From the NCBI GenBank assembly GCA_021234155.1, contig JAJEKV010000904.1, forward strand, positions 1-64,000: a stretch of DNA of 64,000 bases, given 5' to 3'. A model generated the notes under the pieces. The model was not told the origin of the DNA. It searched no databases and was given only the letters and a program-made list of their open reading frames with translations. Below, piece by piece: positions 25,001 to 35,385 of the stretch (positions are counted from its first letter, which is position 1; each line of letters begins with the position of its first letter). The position numbers and the translations under genes are program-made. This DNA is from Isoetes taiwanensis (lineage: Eukaryota; Streptophyta; Lycopodiopsida; Isoetales; Isoetaceae).

Positions 25001-25122
25001 TGGAGCATAAAGAAAGATGTTTGAAAGCAATGGATGTAAAAGAGGAGGACGAGGAAGAGATTGAGGGGGTTAATGCATTATTATCCGATGATGCATTAGA
25101 TGAACTTTTCTATAATTACTAA
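22013..25122 (+). pseudogene. LINE B ORF2 (endonuclease - reverse transcriptase - zinc knuckle), inactive
   Basis: 22013-22954 encodes an APE-type endonuclease: the catalytic Glu lies in VFFLETGEHE, then VYIAGCYYPPRGS, LLMGDFNGRT, VVDYVLAKPS and the Ser-Asp-His motif in IESDHEPLF. After a break at 22955-23035, 23036-24562 encodes the reverse transcriptase (508 residues): KAADSEGLMAEIFKWAG, RVNRVVPLHKAGDESDPNNY, VESNMGVKQGCPLSPTLFGL (motif B), YVDDVVLLSR (motif C, 23912-23923) and SYKYLGLIVD. Between ATGQ and VEYTHAVAKLYDK (about 23685) the segment that should hold motif A (F-x-D-F-x-K-A-F-D) is missing without loss of frame. A shift near 24545 leads to 24544-25122, which ends with the C-terminal zinc-knuckle pattern CKLC...HVLLHC. 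Confidence 0.85.
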
Positions 25123-25199
25123 TGCACTAGTTTGGACGTCTCATAGGCCTGGCGGTCTCACAGACGTAATAATACAATTTCATTCCATTTCATTTCTCT

Positions 25200-25468
25200 C
25201 ACCAGAAGTATTTTTCTTGGAAACTTGTGAGAATGAAGAGCGAGGAATGCCAGACATTGATGGTTTTTATTTATTGCAATCGGTTTGGAATTTTAAACAC
25301 TAGAAGTTAAAAGGTCATGGTGGTATTGCATGTTATGTAAGGCATAAGCTTGAGCATTTGGTACAATCAGTGGATGGCGTAGGAACTAAGCAGCACATTT
25401 GGGTTGAGCTGCCAGGAAAGAATGGGAAGGTTTTCATTGCAGGATGTTATTATCCACCGCGGGAATCC
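25200..25468 (+). pseudogene. Older LINE endonuclease fragment
   Basis: Reads EVFFLETCENEERGMPDIDG, then (after a stop at about 25302) GHGGIACYVRHKLEHLVQSV and VFIAGCYYPPRES, parallel to residues in the LINE B endonuclease but clearly diverged. The catalytic Glu of FLET is retained. Sequence before the FLET motif is continued, in inference, by 20540-20606 on the other side of LINE B. The fragment ends abruptly at the palindrome-rich region. Confidence 0.82.
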
Positions 25469-25549
25469 CAACTTAAAATAGGAATTACCATACAGATTGA
25501 AAATTTCACTCACAGCATATCCTCCTTTGCAGGAGAGGTGCAGAAGGGA

Positions 25550-26490
25550 ACCTGGCTTTTGCGACTGGTGAGTCGGGAATCCCTCAGCTTGCCAACAATC
25601 AAGAAAGTACAGGCCTTATTCTCGACTCGCGAGTCGAGAATGTCTCGACTCGCGAGGCGAGAACAGGGAATGTACACTCTGGATTGTTGGCTGGTTGAGG
25701 GATTCCCGACTCGCCAGTCGAGAATAACGCCATTCTTGCATTCTCGACTCGCGAGTTGAGAATGTCATACCTAGCCAATGCCCCTAACCTGTCGACAACA
25801 CCCGCTAATCTCACACACACCAGTGCCGGCTCTAGTGCATTCTACATGTGCCTGCAGACAGTCTTAGCCACTCTCCTTCAAACTATCTTGCTCGGATATT
25901 GCGAAGGGAAGTGGCTTTGACTGTCTGGCAGCTCCTGTCGCAAACCAATTCTTAGCCGGCCAATTCTCTCGTGTATGGTCGCGGTGGCTCTACCCGTCGA
26001 GACCCGTCTCCTCGAACCATCTTCACTTAGAATACGCGAAGGAGATGGGCTCGACCGGGTGGAGGCCTCTACAACTAACCACGGGGGTAATCCAGCTTGT
26101 CTGCATGCATTCTACGGCATGAGTCGAGAATGCCCTAAACCAAAGACTCCATGTGTACTATCTGGAGTTCTCGATGGCTAAGGCATTCTCGACTTGCGAG
26201 TCGAGAATGCAGACAGCAAGCCAACACTTGCATTCTCGACTCGCAAGTCGAGAATCCCTTTAGCGACCAATTCTCTCAGTGAGGAGGCCTCCACCCAGTC
26301 AGAGCCACTCTCCTTCGAACCATCTTCGTCGAATATTGCGAAGGGGAGGGGCTCGGACTGGGTGGAGGCCTCTACAACTAACCACAGGGAAACCACTGAG
26401 CTTGCTGTCTGCATTCTCGGCTCGCGAGTCGAGAATGCCTTAAACCAGCCAACACTCCATGTGTACTATCTGGAGTTCTCGATGGCTATG
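25550..26490. repeat. Palindrome and hairpin cluster
   Basis: At least seven short palindromes with core TCTCGACTCGCGAGTCGAGA or close variants occur at 25619-25640, 25643-25662, 25702-25725, 25741-25762, 26183-26210, 26231-26255 and 26411-26438. Three longer hairpins alternate with them: arms 25857-25879/25901-25925, 25992-26014/26035-26059 and 26283-26317/26339-26372. A segment of about 115-130 bp (26063-26177 and 26360-26489) is duplicated, ending TGTGTACTATCTGGAGTTCT. No coding motif is seen. The cluster sits at the broken edge of the older LINE fragment. Confidence 0.88.
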
Positions 26491-27610
26491 TAAAGCAATT
26501 TCATGCATAGTTATGTTCTTTTATGAATCATTGACAGTTCTCTTACTTTTATGCAATACTTTTCTTCCTATCTCTCAGGATTCCTAAGTCGGGTGCTTGC
26601 CACTACTATTAGCATCTAAGAACACTGATGCCTGTACAAGGTATTCAAGTAAACAACAACTAAACACAAGAAAGCACAAACAGAAAGCAAATCAAAAGGA
26701 AAGCAGTGAAGCAGCTTTGAAACAGCAGACAAATGAGAAAATATTAAGAAAAAAAAATACCTGGGAGATTTGTTGGATGAGGAGGAAGCTGCAGAGTTCG
26801 ATTCCATTTTGCTACAGGCGTTTGCAAAGCGAGAGTAAGGATTTGTCGGGCTGGAACAAAGGAAAATGTATCAGGGTATATAAAGAGCCTCTAAAAAAAT
26901 AATAGGAGCAGCACAGTAGTAAAGGAATTGCAAAAAAACAATAAACAAGCAGTATAAGAATATAAAAACTTACAGAAAAGGTTTCTCACTTTCTTCTTAG
27001 GAAGTACTTTCTGCTGGCTAACTCAAATTGAGCCAAAACCTCGTCGCTGGATGCGTCGCGATCCGTCGACCACGCTACAGTCATAAGATTGCTTCGGAAA
27101 TGCCTCTGTCGATCGAGCGCCAAGGCGGAACAGGGGAACAGGCGGCTGCCGGAGTCGGAACAGGGGAAGACAAAGAGGAATGGAAGGAATAGGGGTCGCG
27201 GGAGAAGAGGTAGAGGGTGCAGTTATTTCTGGCTGCACCCTCGAACCTCGAAAAAGTGGCATTTATGACACTCCTAGAGTCACGTGTGTGGCATGCCATC
27301 CGTGACCTGGATTGCTGACGTGGCCATGTCAGATGTCGCTGACGATGTGCCACGTCAGCACACAGTCATGAATTCGGGGAAGCCAATGTTTTAATGGTTA
27401 ATGTTAAATGTTTTAATGTTAAATGTTAGTGTTAAAAGTTTTAATATTTTTAATGGTTATAAGGTTATAATGTTTTAATGCTTCTTAATGGTTAATGTTA
27501 GCCAAGATTTCAATGGTTTTTAATGGTTATATGGTTTCTAATGGTTATATGGCTATAGTGCTCATTCATATATGGTTGTATATGGTTTTAATGTGTGCTC
27601 TTTCATTCAG
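26491..27610. other. Region upstream of the DUF7869-like gene
   Basis: No gene recognised. Two perfect small inverted repeats stand out: GAGGGTGCAG/CTGCACCCTC (27213-27222 and 27233-27242) and GCTGACGTGGC/GCCACGTCAGC (27314-27324 and 27349-27359). The second carries TGACGTGG, a bZIP C/G-box-type core, and a CACGTG G-box lies near 27292. From 27383 to 27600 the DNA is a low-complexity run of TTAATGGTTA-type words that ends in CATTCAG, a plausible 3' splice site just before the first exon-like segment. Confidence 0.5.
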
Positions 27611-27622
27611 GGAGCATGTGAG

Positions 27623-30512
27623 ATGAGCAAAATGGAGCCAAGGAAGCCCAGCACAGGCCATTGCCCTAGGCTCCAATGGAGGAAGATGGGTTGCTTGTTG
27701 TTGCACCCTTGCAACGAGACGGTATTTGCAGAGGGCATAATAACTGCAGTTGATCCTTTTGATAGTGTGAATGATGAAAGGCTGGGAGATGATCATCTTG
27801 AGTTGGCATTGTGAAGCTTCTTATCGAAGTTGATACAATCATGTCCCGGGGAAGCTCTAGTGATTGCATTGTGTGCTCGGGTTCTTTGGAGTACCAAACT
27901 CGTTGAGATGGCCAATTAGATATATTACACACAAGAATGGTGATAGTCCGGAATGCCCCTCTTGACTACATACCCCAAGGCCCACCCAAGGCCATGTGGA
28001 AGATTTGGTGGTCGATGAGCATCCTTTGATCACAAGGAAGAGACGCTATGTTTTTCATAAAAGGCATCCACGGGTGCCCAAGAGGCCTAGAAGTGACAAA
28101 TATTTAGAAAGGATGGAAAGTATGGCCCCAACCAAAGAAAACCTAGAGGCAATTAGGGGACAAGAGTGTTGCAACCTAGATTGCACAGTGCAGTACAGTG
28201 TGGATGACCTCGTGCAGATAAGGTCCCAATACATTGGACAACTTCAAAAAGATAGGATTAATTTCATCTACTCCTTGTGTAGGAATTCCAGCTATGATGA
28301 AAACACAGGAAGGCTACTATATCAATTGAGGGGCATGAAGGTATGTATGAGAGCATTGAGATGGATTCTTGGGGTGAGCAAGTCTTCATTCTACAGATAC
28401 TGGGAGCAGGTTAGAAAAGGGCACAGTTTGTTCCAACATGGTAATGCACTCACTTTGAAACCTAGAGCAAATACTCTCAAGGCCATTGCGGTCTTCGAGA
28501 GCTTTGTGAGATACATGTCTCAATCTATGCCCCACAAGTCGAAGGTGAACGAGCACGGTGTGCGAGTGGTGCAAAGGGTGTTGCCACAACACTATATTCA
28601 AAAGGAGTGCCTTAAAGAGGTCAACTCCATCCTAGAAACTACTGGAGGTAGGCCTCTTTCTCAATCACATTTCAGCAAGTTATGGAGCACTCACTTCTCG
28701 GGCGTGAGTGTGTCACGCAACACATGTCATTCTCAAAGTGCAACACTTGCATTCAACTCAAGGATACACTTGCATCAACTGCAAAGAGAAAGAAAGAATG
28801 GCAATTAGGGAGCAATTTGCAGATCACCAAAGGGACCAAATATCATGTAGACAGTTGTATTGGCAGTGGAGAACATTTTTCGAGATGCAACCCGGACAAA
28901 TTTTTGTGTATTATTCATGATAAGATGGACCAACACAAGACTTTCTTGCCAAAGCTAGATCCTTTACCCAAGCGTTGTCAAAACGCTTTTTGGATGAAAG
29001 TAAGTCCGGCGGGGTGTCTTAACACATGGTCATGGAACTGGAACATATGGTCATTTTGTGCTGATCTATGGAGGGATGATCCAAACTTCCATGTGAGCTC
29101 TATTTTCAAGTGCTTGAGAACACTAGAGAAAGGATCGATAGAAGGGAGGAGGTATTCCCCTTCAGCACCCATTTTTGAGGCTTTGATGGATGATCAACCG
29201 CTTTGTTACCAAAGGCAGATAAAAAAGCTCACATCCAAGGTGTCTAGTGAATCAAGGAGGACTTGGGATGATTTCCCCTTACTTGAGAAACCACTGCCTG
29301 AGGAGCTATGTGTTCAATTGGACAACTGTTGGAAAGAAAACAAGAATAGATGGATGTTTGGGGCAATGTCATACTTGACAGCAGTGGGAGAAGTTGTGAA
29401 AGTGGGATTCATGATGGTTGGGCATACGCATGATGATATAGATGGATTCTTTGGAACTTTCTCCACCAAGCTCAAGAGAGAAAATGTGACTAGTCTCCCT
29501 GAACTAATGGATGTGTTTGAGAGCTGCATTGACCCCAACCCAATGGCTTTCTTGATGGATGAGGTTGCAGATTGGAAATCATTTGTAGAGGGATACTTGC
29601 TAGATGGTAAGGACCAGTTGACAGGACACACAAAGCCACTTCAGTTCAAGTTTTGGGTTAGGGATGGAATACCAATCATGCAATATAAGTGGAGACCGGT
29701 GACAAGTCGTGGATGCCTGTACAAGGAATCGAAGTTGTGGCAAAGGGGGTGCTGCTTGGTGAAGTTCTCATTCCTAAAGGGCAGCCAAAACCACTACCTC
29801 CCTTCAAGGCCGCCAAAGACTCTAGCCAACTAGTGAAGGGCATCAAGGATTACATAACGCCTTTGGGATGATGTTGAAATGGAAAGCACACCTCCACTCT
29901 TAAGAAAAATCAAATGGACTCCCTAATCAAGTCTTTGGGAGAAGGTTGTGACATGCTTAGAAACCGAACAACCATGTGGGAGGAAGCTAAGAGGCGGGTT
30001 CTTGCCGAGTCAAGATGGGAGGGTTCTCAAGGAGCAAGCACGTCTAAGAATGTTCACTTGGGTCCTAACAAGGGTTCCAAGTGGTTTGTGGTTCAGAGCC
30101 GAAGTGGTTTGATCTTCCTGAGTGGGATCCCTTTGAGGACATCAAGGAAGGATACTTTGTGCTAGTAAGGCATGATGATGAGGACTGTCCAATATGGTTA
30201 GGGGTGGCACTCTCTGATGTAACCACCACTATGCCTGATGGAGAGGAGTTGCGTCCTGGATTCCAAATTCAATATTGGGATCCCATTGGGAGACACAAGA
30301 AGGGCAACTTGAAGGAGCAATACAATCTTCTTTGGGAGAAGAAGTGGAGGGCAAATTATGCTGATCCTCAAAGGAGGGAATTGGTGGAGTGTGTGGTATG
30401 GTCATATCCAAGTTCTCACACTACAAAGGACAACACACACAAGATCCCAAAAAGGGAGATGGACAAAGCCATGAGCAACCTCCATGCTATATCATTATAT
30501 GAGGGTAGATAA
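27623..30512 (+). pseudogene. DUF7869-like protein with HTH and DDE-reminiscent core, frameshifted
   Basis: Successive frames: 27623-27814 (N-terminus, MSKMEPRKPSTGHCPRLQWR), 27996-28715, about 28725-29690, 29689-29871 and 30081-30512. The second segment contains a helix-turn-helix-like stretch (MRALRWILGVSKSSFYRYWE). The third contains FSKCNTCIQLKD, IIHDKMDQHKTFLPK (Asp 80 and 83 of the 28682 frame), VQLDNCWKENKNRWMFG (Asp 214) and VGFMMVGHTHDDIDGFFGTF (His 248/250, Asp 251-254). The order D - LDN..NKN - GHTHDDID is that of the DUF7869 family; the spacing of conserved acidic residues recalls an RNase H-fold transposase, which is my inference. The last segment (WFDLPEWDPFEDIKEGYFVL, then WLGVALSDV) may be an accessory, BAH-like domain. 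At least three frameshifts make it a pseudogene unless some are introns. Confidence 0.65.
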
Positions 30513-30634
30513 TATTGAGAAGCTTGAAAACTTTCTCAACTAGTGGTTTGTAAAATTTATGAGGAAAACAAGTAACCCAATTCTTTGTGTGTGATGTGTA
30601 ATTCTATTCAAGCAATCAATTCAGAATTTTTTTT

Positions 30635-30710
30635 TTTATGGTGTGTGAGTCCCATTTTCAGTCCGAGTTCCAAAATTCAAGATTTGTCCCACTTTAATTA
30701 AATACGACTT
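30635..30710 (+). repeat. Terminal repeat (right end) of the DUF7869-type element
   Basis: About 76 bp almost identical, in inverted orientation, to 34945-35019. Its last 25 bp (30686-30710) are identical to the right terminus at 38514-38538. It is followed by TTATGTAACT, which is unrelated to the element. Confidence 0.85.
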
Positions 30711-31250
30711 TTATGTAACTTTGTATCTCCCAACTTACAGTCTCCAATTGTTCAATCACAATATTCCAACATAACGAAGATACAACAAATGTACTTCTCC
30801 AGCAAATCATGGCCAGAGAATCTTCAAAGAAGGCGACTTAGATGAAATGCTCTGCCTCTTTGGCAAAGGGCAGTTTGCGACATCACTATCTACAACAGTC
30901 GGGCAGCTGACATCGGTCCATGATCGCATTCTGACTTATGTTTCAGACCTCTAAAACCTCTGATACATCAAGTTATGTTTGCCCTATATTTTGATTTCTA
31001 AGCCTCTATACCGAAAAGACCCTTTCGATTTACCCAGTTGTAACTCTTTGTTGTACAGTTTAATGGCTCTTTACGGGTCTATCATAGAGCCTATATTCAT
31101 ATCAAGATATAACATTTCCTCATGAAATCTACAAATTGCATGCCTCAGAAGTCAAGTGCGTTTTTTTACGTCATACCACATTGGCAGGGAGGGAGGGAGG
31201 GAGATTTGCAATGCTCATTTGGGAAGGCAAAAATACCTGACATGAGCAAA
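30711..31250. other. Intergenic DNA
   Basis: No gene recognised. A short (GGGA)n tract is at about 31188-31203. The catalytic half of the S9A peptidase gene, expected in this direction, is absent. Confidence 0.5.
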
Positions 31251-31572
31251 TGCTAGAACCCAGGATAAAGCCTAGAAAGGTTGGAGTCCATTGGATAATG
31301 ATTTCCTTGAAGGATCTGCCCTTTTGGTGTGTTGGTTATCACTAGAGGTACTACTGCGTAACATTTGGTATCAGAGCCAAGGTTCAAGTCCTCGTGGCAA
31401 CATTGGTGTGTTTCACATGCTTGAGGGCAAGCATCTCGAGGAGGGGGAGGAATTAATATGGTCTATGGGATATGGGATAAAGCCTAGAAAGGTTGTGGCC
31501 CATTGGATAATGAATTTCTTGAAGGATCTGCCCTTTTGGTGTGTTGGTTATCACTAGAGGTTGTGCATAACA
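31251..31572 (+). mobile_element. TRIM-like miniature LTR retrotransposon
   Basis: Two direct repeats of about 113 bp (31251-31363 and 31459-31572) start TG and end CA and share GGATAAAGCCTAGAAAGGTTG and GATCTGCCCTTTTGGTGTGT. Two bases after the first repeat lies TGGTATCAGAGCC (31366-31378), the usual primer-binding site complementary to initiator Met-tRNA. A purine tract GAGGAGGGGGAGGA (31438-31451) lies 7 bp before the second repeat. With only about 95 bp between the repeats and no coding region, this is the organisation of a terminal-repeat retrotransposon in miniature. No convincing 5-bp target duplication was seen. Confidence 0.75.
31366..31378 (+). other. Primer-binding site (initiator Met-tRNA)
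   Basis: TGGTATCAGAGCC, the standard minus-strand primer site of many plant LTR retrotransposons, located two bases inside the first terminal repeat of the TRIM-like element. Confidence 0.8.
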
Positions 31573-34224
31573 CACGATCACTCGAAAAGATCATATCCAG
31601 GTTCTCGCCGAGTAATGCGGAATTTCTGCTATCCCTTTTTATGTTAGACGAATATAATAGAGACATTGGAATTTTAACACAGTCAGAGGCAACTAGCAGC
31701 ACGTGCTCACATGGGTAAGCATCTGAGTTATCTACTAAATTCATCCCGTCATCCTTTGTATATGACTTATAACCCAAGTGGCCCATTCTTCCTGTATCAG
31801 ATTCTTGTTCAACCAATTTAACTTGCTGAAGCACTTCTAGCCTTTTGGATGATAATTTTACATCAATTGTCGCTTCTGGCATCTAGAATAATCAATAAGT
31901 TTACTAATATGCAAGAATAACCTATATCTTAAAAGTTATTGAAGGGTAATACAAAACGTTAAGGAAGAAATATTAAGCCTCAAGGTGGCAGATTGAATTA
32001 TTGGCTCCAGCATAACAACAGATGTAAAGGGGGGAAAAGGCACTATCCAGACTGGAAACTCCTGCATGCCAACATCATAAATCTCGTGACATCAGTATAG
32101 ACATCGAATTTCTTAACAACAAATGTAGCCCGCGAATAGCAAAATATACAAACTTTGTTTGCTGTAGTTGTATGCTTATTGAGAAATTCATAACCACAAC
32201 ACATGGATAACCTGCTTCCCTCTTGTAAAGAAGCAAATGCTTTTCAAACATATCCATGTCCTCGATCCATGTATCATGGCTGGAAGGAACAATTCCCTAG
32301 AAAGGGCTGCCCACTTTAGTAAGATGCATATAAAACTCCATAGCATAGAAATTGCAACCTTTTCCAATGTTATAAGCGCGTCTATTAAAATATCTTTTCA
32401 ACAGGATAACTAGCAATAAAACAAACCATTAGAATATACTGCAGCCGCTTTGAAGTGCTGTTATGCTACAGAGTTCAATGCACCTTTAATTAATGCGATA
32501 TATATCAAGCCATAATAGATACTTCCGTAAATGACAGATGCATTAAACAACTATGCTTTTGAACCCCATGTTTTTCTAACCCCGTATCCAACAATGTGAT
32601 GGTTCCTAAGACATTATCATGCATGGAGGCTTATTGCAAGAATATAATAAAAGACTGGTCTATTTTCTAAGGAAATACGAAAGCTTGAAAATGACCGTCC
32701 TTTAAAAGGGTTGTCAAAGTAACGATTACCTGCCAATACTTGGAACATAATTCATCTGATTTGCACCGAACTAAACGATAGTTCTGGTGGGCTTCGACTT
32801 GTGGACTGTTCATGTATAAAAAACACTGTGATGCGCCAGAAAGTACTGGATGCCACTTCTTCGCTTTTCCACTTTTTGCAAAGTCAGGTTTGGATTAACT
32901 AGAAAGATCTAACTATAGAAATGGAATTTCCAGCAGTTTGTTATCCGTGCAACATGATATATGGGAACTTAATATATGAGCTTAATGATGTTAAAAGCTT
33001 ACCTCTGATGAGGTTTTGGAGTTCATATTAAGCACAATATATTGCCAGTCTTTTGTTCTTGTAACATCAACAAATCTTTTCTGATTCAATTCCTCAAAAA
33101 TGAGGATGTCACCTTCCTAAGATTTCAAATTTCTAAAAGAAAGCCTGAAATAACAGACTGTTATAAGTTCAATGAACAACATATCAATAAAAGCATTGTT
33201 CTCAAACCTGAAAGGCCTCCTTGAGCTATTAGAGGCAGTATAAAATAATGAATGTCATGTCTTTGCGACCTGTTTCCATATCTTTTACAAAAAGGGTAAA
33301 CACTTCAGGACCTGTTAAATTGACAGTATATGCCTGTAGTCAGTGATCAGAAGAAAGCTTGCACATGCCAAGATGGGCATATCCTATGACAACCAACCAA
33401 GGAAAAAGAAGTGAACAATATTTCACAATTCAACTTAATGAGGCTAGCAATTTGGCTATACCATGTTCTTCAACAATTTGGTTTATATCAATAAGCACCT
33501 CGTCCTGCTTCAATTTCGTTTTCCAATGCAGGAATATTTTCCACTGTGCTATCGCTTCTTTGATTACTGCTTTCCTTCTATAGTAAACAGCAAATTCCTT
33601 GCCTTCTGGGATGCACGTGTAGTAAAGCCTGGAATCTCACACCTAATCATTTGTTTTTGAAATCATCCTCTGAATCTTCAGATGAGCTGGTAAAGTTAAC
33701 AGGATATCTGAGCAAATTACTACAACCAAAACAAGGTGCATAAAGGAAAAAAAGTTTTTGCGAGCTTTTAAAAACATGCATGCGGCCAATTCCCTCTAAG
33801 CTCAAATAACAATTAATCTATTCAGCCTTGCATAAGTTTATGAAATCAAGCACCCATTCATACCCAAAACCATTAAACAACATAATAGGTGCTTGCCTTC
33901 AAACTCAATCCTTGTGATAATGAACTAGAGCACTTAACATTCTCCCAAACGTTTAGGAGGAGAGCAAAGCTCCTTTTCCATCCTGCCAGCCATTTTGCTG
34001 ATCAACTGCTTCTGTAAATTTTTGGTGCCCTTCATCACGATACAAGCATACTTATTTTCCTCCTCCAAAAACTTTCGAACCTCTGGATCCTCGACATTAC
34101 TCAACCAACAATAAGGATCATCCCAGGTGATGCCATGCTTTATGTGCAGGAAGCTACGCTCTTTCACTGCAGTTGCATTAGATTGGAGCTTCGGTCTGCC
34201 TTGCCAGTTACCCGGTTGTAACAT
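31573..34224 (-). pseudogene. S9A prolyl oligopeptidase family gene, truncated before the catalytic domain
   Basis: S9A enzymes are serine oligopeptidases with an N-terminal beta-propeller and a C-terminal alpha/beta-hydrolase domain. Exon-like pieces on the minus strand follow the propeller order. 34224-33934: KHGITWDDPYCWLSNVEDPE, VRKFLEEENKYA. About 33625-33450: IPEGKEFAVYYRRKA and DEVLIDINQIVEEHG. About 33390-33240: GYAHLGMCKLSSDH, VFTLFVKDMETGRKD. 33090-33000: FVDVTRTKDWQYIVLNMNSK. About 32880-32730: KAKKWHPVLSGASQC and NYRLVRCKSDELCSKYWQ. 32300-32190: WIEDMDMFEKHLLLYKREAG. 31882-31590: CEHVLL(V)ASDCVKIPMSLLYS. At least one clear intron is retained (donor after DEVLIDINQIVEEHG, acceptor TTGTCATAG before GYAHLG), so it is not retroposed. 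The Ser-Asp-His domain is missing; homology stops where the TRIM-like element begins. Stops within exons support decay. Confidence 0.82.
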
Positions 34225-34493
34225 CCGCGATCCAGAACGCAGGTGACCGCCAGTTTACAGGAAACAATAGGTTTAGAGCAGTCGCCAGCATATCCTTATT
34301 GCTTTTTTTCGATCATTGGATCGAAGCATTATTCTATGAATGTGCCAGATCAAGGGTTGTGGAATTTCCACATCAGACCCATGTATACGCCTGCACACCC
34401 CATACGCTGTTTCTACATATATACATACATGATATACTTCAATCTATACACATAAAAAAAGCACGCACACCATTGCATTCACAACAGACACAT

Positions 34494-34740
34494 AAGAACA
34501 AATAAGAAGAGAGAAGAGTGAAGAACAAATAAGAACAGAGAAGAGTGAAGAGCAGATGAGAACTTGAAGTGAACAAAGAACTTAAAGTGACAAAATGCAT
34601 TTTCCATCCAATTTATGAGTACAATCAAAGAGCAATCTTGTTGTTAGTAACATCTCTAAATGCATTTTCAAACCAACTTATAAGTATAATAAATGCATTT
34701 TCAATCCAACTTATGAGTATAATAAAAGAGCAATCTCGTT
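34494..34740. repeat. Two short tandem arrays
   Basis: A 27-bp unit (AAGAACAAATAAGAASAGAG...) is repeated at 34494-34520 and 34521-34547 with a partial third copy. Downstream, a unit starting AAATGCATTTTC and ending AAAGAGCAATCT is present at 34592-34640, partially at 34658-34690 and at 34691-34740. Confidence 0.85.
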
Positions 34741-34944
34741 ATTTCACACCATAGCCTTTCTGGAGACGAATGCAAAAACATGAAGCCCATCTAATGTCAT
34801 TGTTCCTACAAAAGTCTCTCTCTCTCACATTCTCGATTGTAAATGATCTTAGATTTTGCAACACAAACCTACTTACCTTGCACCTAAGTTGAGAGAAAGA
34901 AACCAACTTTCTAATGTTTAAACATGCAAATACCATATTATGTT

Positions 34945-34969
34945 AAGTCGTATTTAATTAAAGTGGGAC
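34945..34969 (+). repeat. Left terminal inverted repeat
   Basis: 25 bp identical to the reverse complement of 38514-38538; homology with the inverted sequence at 30635-30710 continues to about 35019. Confidence 0.9.
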
Positions 34970-35019
34970 AAATCTCGAATTTTGGGACTCGGACTGAAAA
35001 TGGGACTCATACAAAAAAA

Positions 35020-35385
35020 GGGGTAGAGGATAAGTTGGAAGAAGGGGCAGGGGGCATGGAGGGAGAGGAGAGCAAAAGGGCAAAGGAGGAGGGGGAGGGA
35101 GGGGGGCACACCTTGATAAGGAGAAGGATAGGAGGAGAAAGAGGGAGGGGCCACACGTTGAAGAGGGGAAGGGGATAAGTTAGAAAGAAGGGGCAAGGGC
35201 GTGAGGGAGAGGAGAGCAAAAGGGCAAAGGAGGAGGGGAGGGATAAGCTGGAAGAAGGAGGGGGCTGGGGGGAGGGAGGGAGGGAGGGAGGAGGGAGGGA
35301 GGGAGGGAGGAGGAGAGGAGGGGGGGAGGAGCAAAGGAGGGGCGGGAGGGGGGCAAAGGGGGCAAGCCCCCTCCCCCCCCCAAAA
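35020..35385. repeat. G/A-rich low-complexity tract with tandem duplication
   Basis: The plus strand is almost all purine. A unit beginning GGATAAGTTGGAAGAAGGGG recurs at about 35028, 35173 and 35240 with GGAGAGGAGAGCAAAAGGGC following the first two. The end is dominated by GGGAGGGAGG runs that could form G-quadruplexes. Open frames across it are compositional artefacts. Confidence 0.9.

Larger units (their letters stand above)
20616..25199 (+). mobile_element. LINE B: L1-like retrotransposon with Transposase_22-type ORF1
   Basis: Best-preserved element in the window. A (TC)n tract at 20622-20638 precedes a short leader, then ORF1 (20821-21994) and ORF2 (22013-25122), and a roughly 75-bp 3' end. 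Unlike LINEs A and C, ORF1 resembles the vertebrate-style L1 ORF1 protein (coiled coil, RRM, C-terminal domain). CACCAGAAG occurs just outside both ends (20607-20615 and 25200-25208), a candidate 9-bp target duplication. Rejoining the flanks there restores the reading PEVFFLET of an older LINE endonuclease, so this copy seems to have inserted into another LINE. A few frameshifts and a loss of RT motif A make it inactive. Confidence 0.85.
27611..30710 (+). mobile_element. DUF7869-type element, right part (autonomous remnant)
   Basis: The coding region 27623-30512 is followed about 120 bp later by a terminal repeat (30635-30710). The last 76 bp match, inverted, the left end of the element at 34945-38538, including a poly-T/A block, GAGTCCCATTTTCAGTCCGA and the terminal GTCCCACTTTAATTAAATAC followed by GACTT. 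I infer that the gene belonged to the autonomous member of that transposon family. I found no matching left end upstream, so this copy is either 5'-truncated or its left end has decayed. Confidence 0.55.

Noticed and set aside
25599-26493. Repetitive ORFs containing SRVENA-like peptides
   Set aside because: They are translations of the palindrome and hairpin repeats, with no evidence of coding constraint.
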